A stretch of DNA of 62,005 nucleotides from Sulfurovum sp. (GCA_011391015.1 JAABRH010000004.1:1-62005); one strand, 5' to 3'. Counted from the first letter of the stretch, positions 8,020 to 16,896 are shown. A program made the numbers and translations. The notes: generated from the letters alone by a model not told the origin.

Positions 8020-9121
8020 CCAGCACCTTCTCTATCTCTTGCATCGCATCTTCATTTTTGAGTCTAAACTTGATCTCGATACGTCTTGAAGCATTTTTGT
8101 CTTCTACGCCATTTTTACTGACAGGATCCAAATACGCCCTTCCTGAAGCGATCATCATAGGACGTATGTTATGTTTTTTGCTAAAGTCCAAAGTCAGCAG
8201 ATACTCCATCACCGCCAATGCTCTGTCTTGTGAGAGTTTGAGGTTATAGATGTAGGTACCGTCACTGTCGGTGTGCCCTTCGATGATAATCTTATCCAGA
8301 TGTGGTCTGATCTCTTTGTTGTTCACCAATGCACCGATATACTCTTCAAACGCTTTTTTCAGCTCTGCTTTGGACTCAGGTTTTAGTGCCGCATCACCCA
8401 CGCCAAAGAGGATGTTTGAAGCCAACCTCAGAGAACCGGTTTTTTTATCGATATCGATTTTATCACCTAGAGTCTCTTTCAGTGCGGCAATAACCTGCAA
8501 CTTGATGCCTGTAAGCGACTTGATCTTGGCTTTTTGTGCCTGCAATTTTGCCACGAGTTCGTCATACTTGGTTTTGCTTTCATCCATGGCATTAAGTAGC
8601 GCCAAGAGTTTTTCATCTTTTAGTTTAACCGCATCCTTTTCTTTGCTCAGGTCGTTGGAGAGGATGAGTACTTTGCCTTCATAGTCTTTTAGGCTCTTTT
8701 TGTTTTTCTCCAACTCTTCCTGGTTTTTATTTAACAGATCTTGAACGATGATGATTTTATTACTCAGCATGTCGTGTTTGGTATTGGCTTCGAGTAAGAG
8801 TTTATTGAGCTTGTCTATCTCATCGAGTTTGAGCTTCAGGACTCTCTCGTTTTCAGAAAGTGTACTGTCTTTTTGGCTCACAAGAGCGTTGCTTTTTGCC
8901 AAACTTTTCCCCAGTTCATCCAACGCATCTTCTTTGTTTTTGAGTGTCTTAGACAAGCCCAGCAACGCTTCTTCTTTGCTGTGTAACTCCGACTTCAAGA
9001 TAACAGACTTCGATACAATCGCACCGATCAGCAAGATAAACACAAAAAGCAACCCTGCCATAAGGTCTGCATACGAGATCCAGAAATTACTCTCTTCATT
9101 GGCACTGTTTTGTTTAAACAT
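8009..9121 (-). CDS. OmpA/MotB-family stator-like protein with long coiled coil
   Basis: 370 residues from the ATG at 9121, 4 bp after the upstream stop; the longer frame to 9163 lies inside the preceding gene and is unlikely. Order: short cytoplasmic N-terminus, one membrane helix at about 18-40 starting SYADLMAGLLFVFILL with Asp19 at the position of the proton-carrying Asp of MotB/ZorB, a long Lys/Glu/Leu-rich coiled coil at about 45-215, and an OmpA peptidoglycan-binding domain at about 240-360 (IIIEGHTDSDGTYIYNLKLSQDRA). With its partner it should form an ion-driven 5:2-type motor anchored to the wall; what it drives is unknown. Confidence 0.8.
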   Translation of the reverse strand: MFKQNSANEESNFWISYADLMAGLLFVFILLIGAIVSKSVILKSELHSKEEALLGLSKTLKNKEDALDELGKSLAKSNALVSQKDSTLSENERVLKLKLDEIDKLNKLLLEANTKHDMLSNKIIIVQDLLNKNQEELEKNKKSLKDYEGKVLILSNDLSKEKDAVKLKDEKLLALLNAMDESKTKYDELVAKLQAQKAKIKSLTGIKLQVIAALKETLGDKIDIDKKTGSLRLASNILFGVGDAALKPESKAELKKAFEEYIGALVNNKEIRPHLDKIIIEGHTDSDGTYIYNLKLSQDRALAVMEYLLTLDFSKKHNIRPMMIASGRAYLDPVSKNGVEDKNASRRIEIKFRLKNEDAMQEIEKVLDAK

Positions 9122-9125
9122 CGTC

Positions 9126-10232
9126 TTACTTTTCTTGTTCTTTGAGTGTACGCAACGCCTCAAGTAGCTCTTGGTTCTGTTTTAAAAGGAGTTGTGAAAA
9201 ATCAGCCAGCTTCTCCACAGCCTGTCCCAACTCTTCATCGATCTTCACAAAGGTATGGTCGACACTCTCATCAAACCGTTCCATAGTCTTTTGTAGACTG
9301 TAAGCATTGCTGTTGAAGCCTTCGATGTTTCTCTCTATGGTATCAACCGCGGTGATGCTTTGCTGTCTGATATGTATATTTTCCAACGTATCACGTAGCT
9401 CCGAAGAGGCTTCCTGCATATGTACGGTGAGTTTGGTGAAAGAGTTGGTGGTGTCATGGATGATGGTGGTGAAATTTTTCAGATATTGCTCGTTTAGCTC
9501 TTTGATGAAGTCCATATTGAAAGTTTCTTTGAGCGTTTTGACGATCTGCTGATCTTTGAGTTCACTTTGCATATGTTCATGTTTTATAAGTTCTGACTTT
9601 TTCCATACGCGCTGACCGTAGAGTTTTTCGAGATTAAACAGTTGTTTATCGATCTTGGCGATACCTCTTTTTTCAAAATACGTCCATATGAGTGAGAGAA
9701 AAATACCATAAATAGAAGCATAAAAAGCCGTACCTACCCCCGAAAGCAGTATTGATATCTCACGGTCAAGTGACGCCATATCTTTGACCGTAAAATCAGG
9801 CATAGAGATAGCAATGGCAATAAACGTACCCAAAATACCCAACATCGGAAACACCGAAGGCGCAACACGGGCAAAATTATCATTGCGTATATCCTGATAA
9901 TACTCGGTGATAAAATCTTTGATGTGCAAGGTGGACTTGGTTTTTCCCATGATGGTCAATGCATTTTCACGTAACGCTGACTGTAAATCCTCTTCCATCG
10001 TAAAAAATGAGCCTGTAATGTGACACACTGCATAATTAGCATTATGTTTGACAAAAAAGGCAAAAACCACAAAGATAAACGCCACAATCACTAAAGTATG
10101 TATCTCGATTGTCACAGGGAAGATGCCCACATAAGAAAGCACGATACCAAGCAAAAATAAAAAAGGTAAAAGCAAGATAGCAAAGGAGTGGGACGTGCAT
10201 GAAGTGGTGGTCTGTTTGTCAAATGGTTGCAT
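9126..10232 (-). CDS. MotA/TolQ/ExbB (ZorA-like) proton-channel protein
   Basis: 368 residues from the ATG at 10232, chosen because AGGA lies 7-8 bp upstream; a longer frame to 10319 has no ribosome site. Two N-terminal membrane helices (AILLLPFLFLLGIVLSYVGI; TLVIVAFIFVVFAFF) are followed by a cytoplasmic stretch, then the MotA/ExbB pair of helices FPMLGILGTFIAIAISM and LLSGVGTAFYASIYGIFLSLIW. The last 150 residues are a coiled-coil tail. The FPMLGILGTF motif is shared with ZorA of Zorya defence motors, but the tail is shorter than in ZorA. Forms a unit with the OmpA-like gene 4 bp downstream. Confidence 0.8.
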   Translation of the reverse strand: MQPFDKQTTTSCTSHSFAILLLPFLFLLGIVLSYVGIFPVTIEIHTLVIVAFIFVVFAFFVKHNANYAVCHITGSFFTMEEDLQSALRENALTIMGKTKSTLHIKDFITEYYQDIRNDNFARVAPSVFPMLGILGTFIAIAISMPDFTVKDMASLDREISILLSGVGTAFYASIYGIFLSLIWTYFEKRGIAKIDKQLFNLEKLYGQRVWKKSELIKHEHMQSELKDQQIVKTLKETFNMDFIKELNEQYLKNFTTIIHDTTNSFTKLTVHMQEASSELRDTLENIHIRQQSITAVDTIERNIEGFNSNAYSLQKTMERFDESVDHTFVKIDEELGQAVEKLADFSQLLLKQNQELLEALRTLKEQEK

Positions 10233-10323
10233 GAGATATCCTAGAGAACAATGAATTAAATCATTATATCCAAAATGGTTAAATGATGATGTGTACTTAA
10301 CTTCAGATATCAAAATCAATCAT

Positions 10324-10356
10324 TTGACTTCAAATTGTAATTACATTATAATTACA
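10324..10356 (+). promoter_or_regulatory. mazEF promoter overlapped by palindromic operator
   Basis: -35 TTGACT at 10324-10329, 17-bp spacer, -10 TATAAT at 10347-10352. A perfect inverted repeat, TGTAATTA (10336-10343) and TAATTACA (10349-10356) with a 5-bp gap, overlaps the -10. This fits autorepression by the antitoxin, as is usual for MazE-type systems. Confidence 0.8.
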
Positions 10357-10367
10357 AAAAGGAGTTT

Positions 10368-10631
10368 ATGATGACCACATTAACCAAAATAGGCAACTCA
10401 CAAGGTATACGCATACCCAAACCTTTGATACAGCAAGCACACCTTGAAAATGTAGAGTTAGAATTTGAGGTATTGGAGAACGGATTATTGATAAAACCCG
10501 TAAATGATTCATGCAGAAATACTTGGGTGAAAAACATTTCGGAAACTATCGCTAAAAACAAAGATCTCAAAGATGAAGGACTTTTAGAAGACTTTCTCAA
10601 TGATGCTGATTTAGAAGAGTTTGAATGGTAG
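10368..10631 (+). CDS. AbrB/MazE-type antitoxin
   Basis: 87 residues. The N-terminal MTTLTKIGNSQGIRIPKPLIQQAHL is the swapped-hairpin AbrB/SpoVT DNA-binding fold of MazE antitoxins. The acidic C-terminus (DEGLLEDFLNDADLEEFEW) is the expected toxin-blocking tail. Strong AGGAG precedes a tandem ATG ATG, so the start is 10368 or 10371. It overlaps the toxin gene by 7 bp, giving coupled translation with antitoxin first. Likely binds the palindrome at 10336-10356 to repress its own promoter. Confidence 0.9.
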   Translation: MMTTLTKIGNSQGIRIPKPLIQQAHLENVELEFEVLENGLLIKPVNDSCRNTWVKNISETIAKNKDLKDEGLLEDFLNDADLEEFEW

Positions 10632-10951
10632 TGGATATCAAAAGATATGAAATTTATTTGGTTAAACTCAACCCCACGGTAGGCTCTGAAATCCAAAAAA
10701 CAAGACCCTGTATAATCATTTCACCCAATGAAATGAATGTTCTAAAAACTGTCATCGTTGCACCCATGACCAGTAAAGGATTTGACTTCATTTTTAGACC
10801 AAAAATACATTTTGAAAACAAAGAGGGACTTGTTTTACTCGATCAACTAAGAACCGTTGATAAAACAAGATTGGTCAAAAAGCTTGGAAATGTCGATAAA
10901 AAAACTTCTGCAACTATCTCCAAAATGCTGGTTCAAATGTTTGAGCTGTAA
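10625..10951 (+). CDS. MazF/PemK-family endoribonuclease toxin
   Basis: 108 residues, normal MazF length. Motifs: RYEIYLVKLNPTVGSEIQKTRPCIIISPNEMN, including the GSEIQKTRPC catalytic Arg region, the VIVAPMTS strand with the conserved Thr/Ser, and LLDQLRTVDKTRL. MazF toxins cleave mRNA at short sequences when the antitoxin is lost. All expected residues are present and the gene is unbroken. The cleavage sequence cannot be predicted. Confidence 0.93.
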   Translation: MVVDIKRYEIYLVKLNPTVGSEIQKTRPCIIISPNEMNVLKTVIVAPMTSKGFDFIFRPKIHFENKEGLVLLDQLRTVDKTRLVKKLGNVDKKTSATISKMLVQMFEL

Positions 10952-11026
10952 TTTGACACTATCAAGTATATAAATATTGGAGTTGCATATAGATCTTGCT
11001 TTCATCATAAGAATATGTTAATAATA

Positions 11027-11236
11027 TTATGATTTATTTAAATTCTTCAATATCTCATCAACAGAATCCTTGATTTGTAAAAGCAGGTGTATCGCCATAG
11101 CTGTGACAAGATAGTGTGTACCTTTATCTATCACCTGTCCTGAACTCTTATGAAAATATTGTTCAGCCAATTCAGGGTTATACATAGCAAAGTAGATACC
11201 AAATCCTAAACTAGATGCACCAAGAATGTAGACCAA
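11027..11236 (-). CDS. Small membrane protein of unknown function (69 aa)
   Basis: Not recognised. There is one hydrophobic segment at the N-terminus (VYILGASSLGFGIYFAMY) and a second, weaker one (LVTAMAIHLLLQI) before a charged C-terminus. It lies alone between the toxin gene and the lipoprotein gene, convergent with mazF. Upstream is AT-rich with no obvious strong promoter. It could be spurious, but the hydrophobic pattern and the codon usage are plausible. Confidence 0.4.
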   Translation of the reverse strand: MVYILGASSLGFGIYFAMYNPELAEQYFHKSSGQVIDKGTHYLVTAMAIHLLLQIKDSVDEILKNLNKS

Positions 11237-11364
11237 TACTGTAATTATAGAGAGTATTATTTTTAATATTTATCTATCCTTTTGAAATAATATATTGTTG
11301 GTAATCTAATGAAAATACATATTGCACAAGTATAACTTTACCATCTCAACAAAATAAAACCTAG

Positions 11365-11385
11365 ACTTGTTTAATTTTAACAAGT
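11365..11385 (-). terminator. Stem-loop after lipoprotein gene
   Basis: ACTTGTT/AACAAGT form a 7-bp stem with loop TAATTTT, 4 bp past the stop of the minus-strand lipoprotein gene. Read on the minus strand it is followed by a T-rich stretch. A likely intrinsic terminator. Confidence 0.55.
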
Positions 11386-11388
11386 AGT

Positions 11389-12150
11389 TTAAAGTCCTAT
11401 GCCACTCGTTGCATTTGACTCTTGACTCTCCTTGGAAGCGGATTCATTGATTTTGGCTTCGGCTTCTTTGTTTACTTTTTCAACCTTGTTTGCGATGACA
11501 GCAGGGTCTATCTCTACTTTGGAGGTAAAAGGAGCTGGGGTATTGGCTGGTCTTTTTTGCATCTTTTTCAGTGCTTTGTTTATCTCAAGAAGCCCTACTT
11601 CATGGTTACAGAGCTTATCGTAGTTTTTGAGATCCTGTTCAAGCATCGGGTACGTGTAGCTCTCTATGAGTTTGTACTTTTTAGTGTAGAGCTTTGTCTT
11701 TGCGTACTCTTCTCTTGCCAACTCTACACCGCGTTTGATCTCAGGTGAAAGTGCTTTTGCATAGGCTGATTTGGTCTCTTTTTTGGTCTCTTCACTCGCA
11801 CTATTGTAGATCTCTTTTGCACCATCGGTGATGGTTTTGACACCCATGATGGTACTTGCAGTGTCAAAGATGCTCATGTAAAGCCCATTTTCTTTTTTAT
11901 TTTCACCTTCAGGTTCAAGTGATTTGCTCAGGTACTGCTGGCACTGAAGATCTGAAGTATCTATAAACGCATCCATGTAGGCATTTCTTGTCTCTTTACT
12001 CGGTTTGTCTTTGTCTAAAACAATCAACATAGAAGATCGTTTGGTGTGAAATCCGGATGTTTTTTCTTCTGCGGGCGCATCAGGCTCTCCACAAGCAGAC
12101 AACAAAAATACTACAGCAGATGCTACAAGATACGGTTTGGTTTTCTTCAT
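11389..12150 (-). CDS. Putative lipoprotein of unknown function (253 aa)
   Basis: Lipoprotein signal MKKTKPYLVASAVVFLLSACG with lipobox LSAC (Cys20). The mature part is mostly helical and charged (KEIYNSASEETKKETKSAYAKALSPEIKRGVELAREEY), with two further Cys residues (DLQCQQYL and KLCNHEV) that could form a disulphide. No catalytic family recognised. It is expressed alone or with little linkage to mnmA, which lies downstream on the same strand with a 52-bp gap on the other side of its start. Probably an outer- or inner-membrane anchored protein. Confidence 0.65.
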   Translation of the reverse strand: MKKTKPYLVASAVVFLLSACGEPDAPAEEKTSGFHTKRSSMLIVLDKDKPSKETRNAYMDAFIDTSDLQCQQYLSKSLEPEGENKKENGLYMSIFDTASTIMGVKTITDGAKEIYNSASEETKKETKSAYAKALSPEIKRGVELAREEYAKTKLYTKKYKLIESYTYPMLEQDLKNYDKLCNHEVGLLEINKALKKMQKRPANTPAPFTSKVEIDPAVIANKVEKVNKEAEAKINESASKESQESNATSGIGL

Positions 12151-12202
12151 ACTCTCACTCTCTTTATATTTATAACTATCAAATGATTTCGTCCAGTAAT
12201 AC

Positions 12203-13225
12203 CTAGCAAATCACACCGCCACCTAACAATTTATCCCCTTCATAAAACGCAGCGATCTGCCCTTTTGCCAAGCCAAATACGGCTTCATCCAGTTGCACCT
12301 TTGCTCTATCACCCTCGATGACGACACGGCAACACACAGCGGCGGTTCGGTATCTGACTTTGACCGTACAGGTAAACTCTTTTAGCTCTTTAAACAGATT
12401 GATCTGTTTGACTTCAAAGGCGCTCTCTTCAAGCATCTCTTTTGTGCCTACAACGATTTGGTTAGTTTGAGGCTTGATGTCGATGACAAAATGCGGATCA
12501 TGTGCACCATTGACAAAAAACCCTCTGCGTTTTCCTATGGTGTAGTGCATATAGCCTTTATGGGTTCCGACCACATTGCCCTCTGTGTCAATCGTCTCTC
12601 CAGGCATATCGATGTCCATATGTTTGGCAAGCACCTCATCATAGGTGTTTTCCACAAAACAGATCTCCGAACTTTCTCTTTGTGTCGCAAAGTCTTTAAG
12701 CACGTCTATCTTTGCTGCGTAGGCTTTTACATCTTCTTTGACCCATGTTCCCAGAGGAAAAAGCAATCGTGGAAGTACCTCTTTTTTGACTTCACACAAA
12801 AAATAACTCTGGTCTTTGTTGGGGTCTTCTGCGGTGTAGATATACTCTCCGTCACACTTAATGTAGTGTCCCGTCGCCACAAAATCTGCACTCACAGAGT
12901 CTGCAAACTCGATCATCTTTCCAAACTTGATGGTACGGTTACACATTACACAAGGGTTTGGAGTGAGTCCCTCTTTGTAGCTTTGCACAAAATAATCATA
13001 CACATTGTCATGAAAGGCTTCACTCAAATCCAAAAAATGCACCTTCACACCCAAATACGCACCCACTCTTTGTGCCTTGGTGAAGTTTGCTTCATGATAT
13101 CCGGGTTTATGGTGCAGTTTCATATAAACACCTTCCACCTCATATCCCTCTTTTTGCAGTAAAATGGAAGTCACGGTAGAGTCAACACCTCCACTCATGC
13201 CAACAAGTACTTTCTTTTTTTTCAT
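12203..13225 (-). CDS. mnmA: tRNA-specific 2-thiouridylase MnmA
   Basis: 340 residues, the normal length. MnmA activates U34 of tRNA Lys, Glu and Gln with ATP and inserts sulfur. Motifs: the PP-loop GMSGGVDST at the N-terminus, [13 protein letters not shown] with the first catalytic Cys, ATGHY, and SSEICFV with the second Cys. C-terminal beta-barrel domains are present (KVRYRTAA to [13 protein letters not shown]). The ATG overlaps the stop of the upstream gene by 4 bp, so they are coupled. Confidence 0.97.
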   Translation of the reverse strand: MKKKKVLVGMSGGVDSTVTSILLQKEGYEVEGVYMKLHHKPGYHEANFTKAQRVGAYLGVKVHFLDLSEAFHDNVYDYFVQSYKEGLTPNPCVMCNRTIKFGKMIEFADSVSADFVATGHYIKCDGEYIYTAEDPNKDQSYFLCEVKKEVLPRLLFPLGTWVKEDVKAYAAKIDVLKDFATQRESSEICFVENTYDEVLAKHMDIDMPGETIDTEGNVVGTHKGYMHYTIGKRRGFFVNGAHDPHFVIDIKPQTNQIVVGTKEMLEESAFEVKQINLFKELKEFTCTVKVRYRTAAVCCRVVIEGDRAKVQLDEAVFGLAKGQIAAFYEGDKLLGGGVIC

Positions 13226-13677
13226 CTCAATACCTTATTTATCTTCACTGCAATCTCATTGTTCACACAGACCAATGATCCTTTGGCTATCTTCTTTTCT
13301 TCCACTATCACATCGACCGCTTCTAAGTCTACAACTTCGATGATTTGTCCTACTTCAAGCCTGTTTAGCTTCAAGTTTGAACACACAAACATGACAGCGA
13401 TATGCTTCTTGCTCTCTTTTAAATTCATTGCCTCATGCATCACGTGTGTGATTTGAAGCCCATGTACACCCAAAATCGCATCTGCACACAACATCCCGTC
13501 TTTTATCAGCACACCCTTAAATCTATCCAATCCAAGCAGGATAACATCCTCTGTATCTAAGCATTTAAGCCTCTTTTTACTCACCAAAACCAAAGGCAAC
13601 GCAAGCATGTAACTATCATACGCACTGTGTGCTTGCACCATGTGCAACAAGCCCACAGCCTGCGTTTTATGCTTCAT
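13222..13677 (-). CDS. Putative SpoA/FliN-like (C-ring type) protein
   Basis: 151 residues. The C-terminal 50 residues ([43 protein letters not shown]) fit the SpoA pattern of FliN/FliY/HrcQ, with an iAkGslv core and a final VKI strand. The segment at 33-85 ([17 protein letters not shown] to LQITHV) looks like a second, more diverged copy. It starts inside the last codons of flhF (11-bp overlap), so it is translationally coupled to it and to mnmA. A role at the flagellar or export switch is inferred from position only; the domain call needs a profile search. Confidence 0.5.
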   Translation of the reverse strand: MKHKTQAVGLLHMVQAHSAYDSYMLALPLVLVSKKRLKCLDTEDVILLGLDRFKGVLIKDGMLCADAILGVHGLQITHVMHEAMNLKESKKHIAVMFVCSNLKLNRLEVGQIIEVVDLEAVDVIVEEKKIAKGSLVCVNNEIAVKINKVLR

Positions 13678-14749
13678 CCAGATCCCCGATAAATTTCTCC
13701 AAAAGATACTCTTTTGATGCAGGTATCAAGTCATCAGGTACCTCTTGCCCTATAGAGAAATAACTCATAGGTGTTTTATATAATAACATAAAATTTAATA
13801 ATGTTCCAAAATGTTTTGTTTCATCAAATTTGCTGATGATGAGTGAATCCAAACCTAAAAATGAAAAGTTATTGTAAATATCATTCATATCTTCATACTT
13901 GACCGTAGCAGCAAGAACAAGACCGACTTCAATCTTCAAAGAAACATCTGATTGAACAAATTCAACGGCTTTGATAAATTTTTGCGTATCATACGGAGAC
14001 ATCCCCGCAGTGTCTACCAGCACAACATCATACGCCTCTAGCGCTTCCAAAGCCTCTTTGAATGCTTCGGGATTTTCCACTGTGAGGTGTTCTATTTGCA
14101 TGATATCGGCATAATGTGAAAGCTGCTCATACGCCCCGACTTTGTAGCTGTCCAAGTTCAACAGCGCTACTTTGTAGGGTCTGTCCATCAGAAAAGCATA
14201 CCGTGCCGCCAACTTTGCAATGGTGGTTGTCTTACCTACTCCCGTAGGCCCTACAAGCATCATGATTTTAGGCTCACCCAAGGTCTCTTTTTGTACCTGC
14301 AGCGATTCATCGATCTCTTCGAGCAGATACGAGACCAAAAGCGATGTATCTTCAAGAATGTCATTATCAAGCAAGGACAAAAGCACCTCATCCAGCCAAG
14401 TCTCTGAGATGCCTTTGTTCATAAAAAGTCTTTTTACTTTCTGCGCAACGCTCTCTTCAGCTTTATCCAGCATATTTTCTTTCATCAGGACTAACTGTTT
14501 TTTCAATTCGCCGAGTTCTTGCATCAGGGCTTCATTTTCCTCACTATCCAAATCTTCTGCCTTCACATCACCCATCGTTTGTTTCATGTACTGCTCTTGT
14601 GAGACAGAGATGATTACTTCACAACGCAAATGACCATCATCATACTTGATCTGTTTTGCTGAAACAAGCTCAATGCCCTTTCCATACTTTTGAACTGCCT
14701 GCTCATAGGCACTTTTAGGATCTGATGCTACAAATGTTTCATGTATCAT
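13667..14749 (-). CDS. flhF: Flagellar SRP-like GTPase FlhF
   Basis: 360 residues. An N-terminal region with DPKSAYEQAVQKYGKGIELVSAKQI is followed by a helical stretch, then the SRP-type NG GTPase domain: G1 VGPTGVGKTTTIAKLAARYA, DSYKVGAYEQL, G3 VDTAGMSPYD, and SKFDETKHFGTLLN. FlhF places polar flagella and, in Campylobacterota, feeds into flagellar gene control. No flhG or fliA follows it here; a SpoA-like gene and mnmA do. It is preceded by folK with a short gap. Confidence 0.93.
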   Translation of the reverse strand: MIHETFVASDPKSAYEQAVQKYGKGIELVSAKQIKYDDGHLRCEVIISVSQEQYMKQTMGDVKAEDLDSEENEALMQELGELKKQLVLMKENMLDKAEESVAQKVKRLFMNKGISETWLDEVLLSLLDNDILEDTSLLVSYLLEEIDESLQVQKETLGEPKIMMLVGPTGVGKTTTIAKLAARYAFLMDRPYKVALLNLDSYKVGAYEQLSHYADIMQIEHLTVENPEAFKEALEALEAYDVVLVDTAGMSPYDTQKFIKAVEFVQSDVSLKIEVGLVLAATVKYEDMNDIYNNFSFLGLDSLIISKFDETKHFGTLLNFMLLYKTPMSYFSIGQEVPDDLIPASKEYLLEKFIGDLDEA

Positions 14750-14775
14750 TTATATGCCTTTCTTACAATATAGTT

Positions 14776-15267
14776 TCACTTTAAACAACCTAAAGGTATC
14801 AACACAGAGGCTCTATCCTGCCAATGGGGATGCGGAAGCGTCAGCTCTTTTGTTTGCATATCGATATTTTCATAAAAAATGATATCGATATCCAGCGTTC
14901 TTGGTGCATCTTTAAACAGCCGTTTCCTGCCAAAAATCTTCTCAACATGCAACACATAACGCAATAAAGCCCTAGGACTGAGCCTAGTCTCTACAAGCAA
15001 TAAAGAATTATAAAAATCCGCCTGCTCCAGATAGCCAAAAGGAGGGTTTTTAACTATAGGTGCACTCTTACAAATCTGCACAAACCTTGAATGCTTGAAG
15101 TACCAAAAAAGGTGCTCAAAACGACGCACTACATCCCCCACATTACCGCCAATGCCTAGCAAAACCCTCCTAGAGCCTTGTCTGCTTTTACATGGTTGCG
15201 GCACACGATACGGATAACACAGGGTTTTGATAATCGTATGCTTGGCATCTATCTTTTTTTGTATCAT
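14776..15267 (-). CDS. folK: 2-amino-4-hydroxy-6-hydroxymethyldihydropteridine pyrophosphokinase (HPPK)
   Basis: 163 residues. HPPK transfers pyrophosphate from ATP to the pterin in folate synthesis. Motifs: LLGIGGNVGD, YNSLLLVETRLSPRALL, FGRKRLFKDAPRTLDIDIIFYENI with the Mg-binding Asp pair, and LPHPHWQDRASVLIPL. The first 33 residues are a basic extension beyond the usual start; a later start is possible but the extension is open from the stop of the peptidase gene 3 bp upstream. Lies in the peptidase-folK-flhF operon. Confidence 0.93.
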   Translation of the reverse strand: MIQKKIDAKHTIIKTLCYPYRVPQPCKSRQGSRRVLLGIGGNVGDVVRRFEHLFWYFKHSRFVQICKSAPIVKNPPFGYLEQADFYNSLLLVETRLSPRALLRYVLHVEKIFGRKRLFKDAPRTLDIDIIFYENIDMQTKELTLPHPHWQDRASVLIPLGCLK

Positions 15268-15270
15268 AGG

Positions 15271-16290
15271 CTATAACACTACCGCTTTGCCCTCTACCAT
15301 CGCCACCATATCTTCAATACGAATACCAAAAGCATTGGGAATGTATATGCCGGGTTCTATGGTAAACACCATTCCATCTTCGATGAGCGTATCGGATTTG
15401 GTAGAGATGTAGGGCATCTCATGGATATCCAGTCCGACCCCATGCCCTGTTGAATGCACATAATACTCTCCAAAACCAGCTTTGGTGATGATATCGCGTG
15501 TCAATGCATCAACCTCTTTTGCTTTCATCCCTGAGCGGGCTTTGTCAATGGCATTATCATGTGCTTTAAGAACCGTATCATAAGCTTTTTGTATCTTTTG
15601 CTTTGTAAATGTCTGTTTTGTGCTAAACCCAAATCCCTCTTGTGCAAAAACGGTACGGGTTCTGTCAGAACAATACCGCTTATACTTCAATCCAGCATCC
15701 ACCAAAAGCAAATCACCCCAGGAAAGTCTCTTGGAAGTAGGTGTCGCGTGGGGTTTGGCTGCATTTTTGTTGATTGCCACAATAGGGTCAAAACTCAAGT
15801 CATACGAACCAAAATCACTTAAAATACTTTTGGCTTTATAGGTCAAACGATATTCGCTTTCACCCAAACCCTCTGCGTTAAACTCAGCAGCCAATGCCTT
15901 AAATGCTTTGGCTCCCAGTTTAGCCGCGCGGGAGAGTAATCTCAGCTCTTCCTCGCTCTTGATGATACGTTTTTTATGGGAAAAATCCATTTCAGGCTCA
16001 AGGCCAATATCCACCTGCGAACGGACACGATCAAATCCCGCAACACTCCACTCTTTTGGGTCAAAAATGACTTTTTTCACCTTGGCATTTTTGAGTATCT
16101 CTGCTGCTTTGGCATACAGATCACCATCGATTACAACCTTAGCATTGTGTACATTCTCTATTGCATCGATGGTGTAGCGACTGTCGGTGATAAAAAATGC
16201 TTCATTTCCCAATGAAAGATAGAGTGCATTATCACAACTATAACCGCATTCATAGTAGATAGCATTTTCATCTTTGAGCATATAATTCAT
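15271..16290 (-). CDS. M24-family aminopeptidase (Xaa-Pro type)
   Basis: 339 residues with a creatinase-like N-terminal domain and a C-terminal pita-bread metallopeptidase domain. Metal ligands are visible in LLLVDAGLKYKRYCSDRTRT (Asp, Asp), STGHGVGLDIHEMPY (His) and VFTIEPGIYIP plus GIRIEDMVAM (Glu, Glu). It removes N-terminal residues before proline from peptides in the cytoplasm. Close to PepQ/PepP-type enzymes of Campylobacterota. Co-directional with aroQ upstream, from which it is separated by a hairpin. Confidence 0.92.
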   Translation of the reverse strand: MNYMLKDENAIYYECGYSCDNALYLSLGNEAFFITDSRYTIDAIENVHNAKVVIDGDLYAKAAEILKNAKVKKVIFDPKEWSVAGFDRVRSQVDIGLEPEMDFSHKKRIIKSEEELRLLSRAAKLGAKAFKALAAEFNAEGLGESEYRLTYKAKSILSDFGSYDLSFDPIVAINKNAAKPHATPTSKRLSWGDLLLVDAGLKYKRYCSDRTRTVFAQEGFGFSTKQTFTKQKIQKAYDTVLKAHDNAIDKARSGMKAKEVDALTRDIITKAGFGEYYVHSTGHGVGLDIHEMPYISTKSDTLIEDGMVFTIEPGIYIPNAFGIRIEDMVAMVEGKAVVL

Positions 16291-16327
16291 CGCCGACCTT
16301 TGATATGTATAAATATGATAAAGTGTA

Positions 16328-16346
16328 AGGCTTCACGTGGAAGCCT
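16328..16346 (-). terminator. Stem-loop between aroQ and the M24 peptidase gene
   Basis: AGGCTTC and GAAGCCT form a perfect 7-bp stem with a 5-nt loop, 12 bp past the aroQ stop. There is no strong T-run, so it may be a partial terminator or mRNA end stabiliser that lowers read-through to the peptidase operon. Confidence 0.45.
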
Positions 16347-16357
16347 AAGCATTAAGA

Positions 16358-16837
16358 TTATGCTTGTTGTTGTGCTTTTGCTTTGTGCTCTCGGATGGCA
16401 GCTACTTCAGCAAGTATCTGCGTCATACCGACCATCGCCAAGTGGTATCCAAACGGTCCCATACCCGTTATCTGACCTGCACATACAGGCGCAGTAAGAG
16501 ACTTATGTCTAAACTCTTCTCTTTGGTAAATGTTAGAAAGATGCACTTCAATCGTAGGAATCTGCACCGCAGCAATCGCATCACGAATCGCGATAGAAGT
16601 GTGCGTATACGCAGCAGGATTGATGATGATACCGTCCGCATCACCCAAACATTCTTGAATGCGATCAACAATCTCACCCTCCAAATTGCTTTGAAAAAAT
16701 TCGATTTCCGTTTTATTTTTTTCTGCATATGCTTTCATTTGCCCATGAATATCTTCTAATTTCATTGAACCGTAAATACCCTTTTCTCTTACACCAAGCA
16801 TATTGAGGTTTGGACCTTGGATGACTACTATTTTCAT
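16358..16837 (-). CDS. aroQ: 3-dehydroquinate dehydratase, type II
   Basis: 159 residues. Third step of the shikimate pathway: dehydration of 3-dehydroquinate. It has the N-terminal [18 protein letters not shown] (catalytic Tyr loop), [14 protein letters not shown], the [16 protein letters not shown] active-site segment and [17 protein letters not shown] with the catalytic His. Start: ATG with AAGG about 7 bp upstream. Follows the MOSC gene with a short gap on the same strand. Confidence 0.97.
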   Translation of the reverse strand: MKIVVIQGPNLNMLGVREKGIYGSMKLEDIHGQMKAYAEKNKTEIEFFQSNLEGEIVDRIQECLGDADGIIINPAAYTHTSIAIRDAIAAVQIPTIEVHLSNIYQREEFRHKSLTAPVCAGQITGMGPFGYHLAMVGMTQILAEVAAIREHKAKAQQQA

Positions 16838-16896
16838 GAATGTACCTTCTGATTTTTATTTGGATATTATTTTATCCAAATAGCTTTAATCTCGAC

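Noticed and set aside
7858-10232. Complete Zorya anti-phage system
   Set aside because: Only ZorA/ZorB-like motor genes are present; no ZorC, ZorD helicase/nuclease or ZorE follows, and the next genes are a lipoprotein and mazEF.
10233-10319. N-terminal extension of the MotA-like protein
   Set aside because: The extension has no ribosome site, overlaps the region upstream of the AGGA that serves ATG 10232, and its residues are unlike a channel N-terminus.
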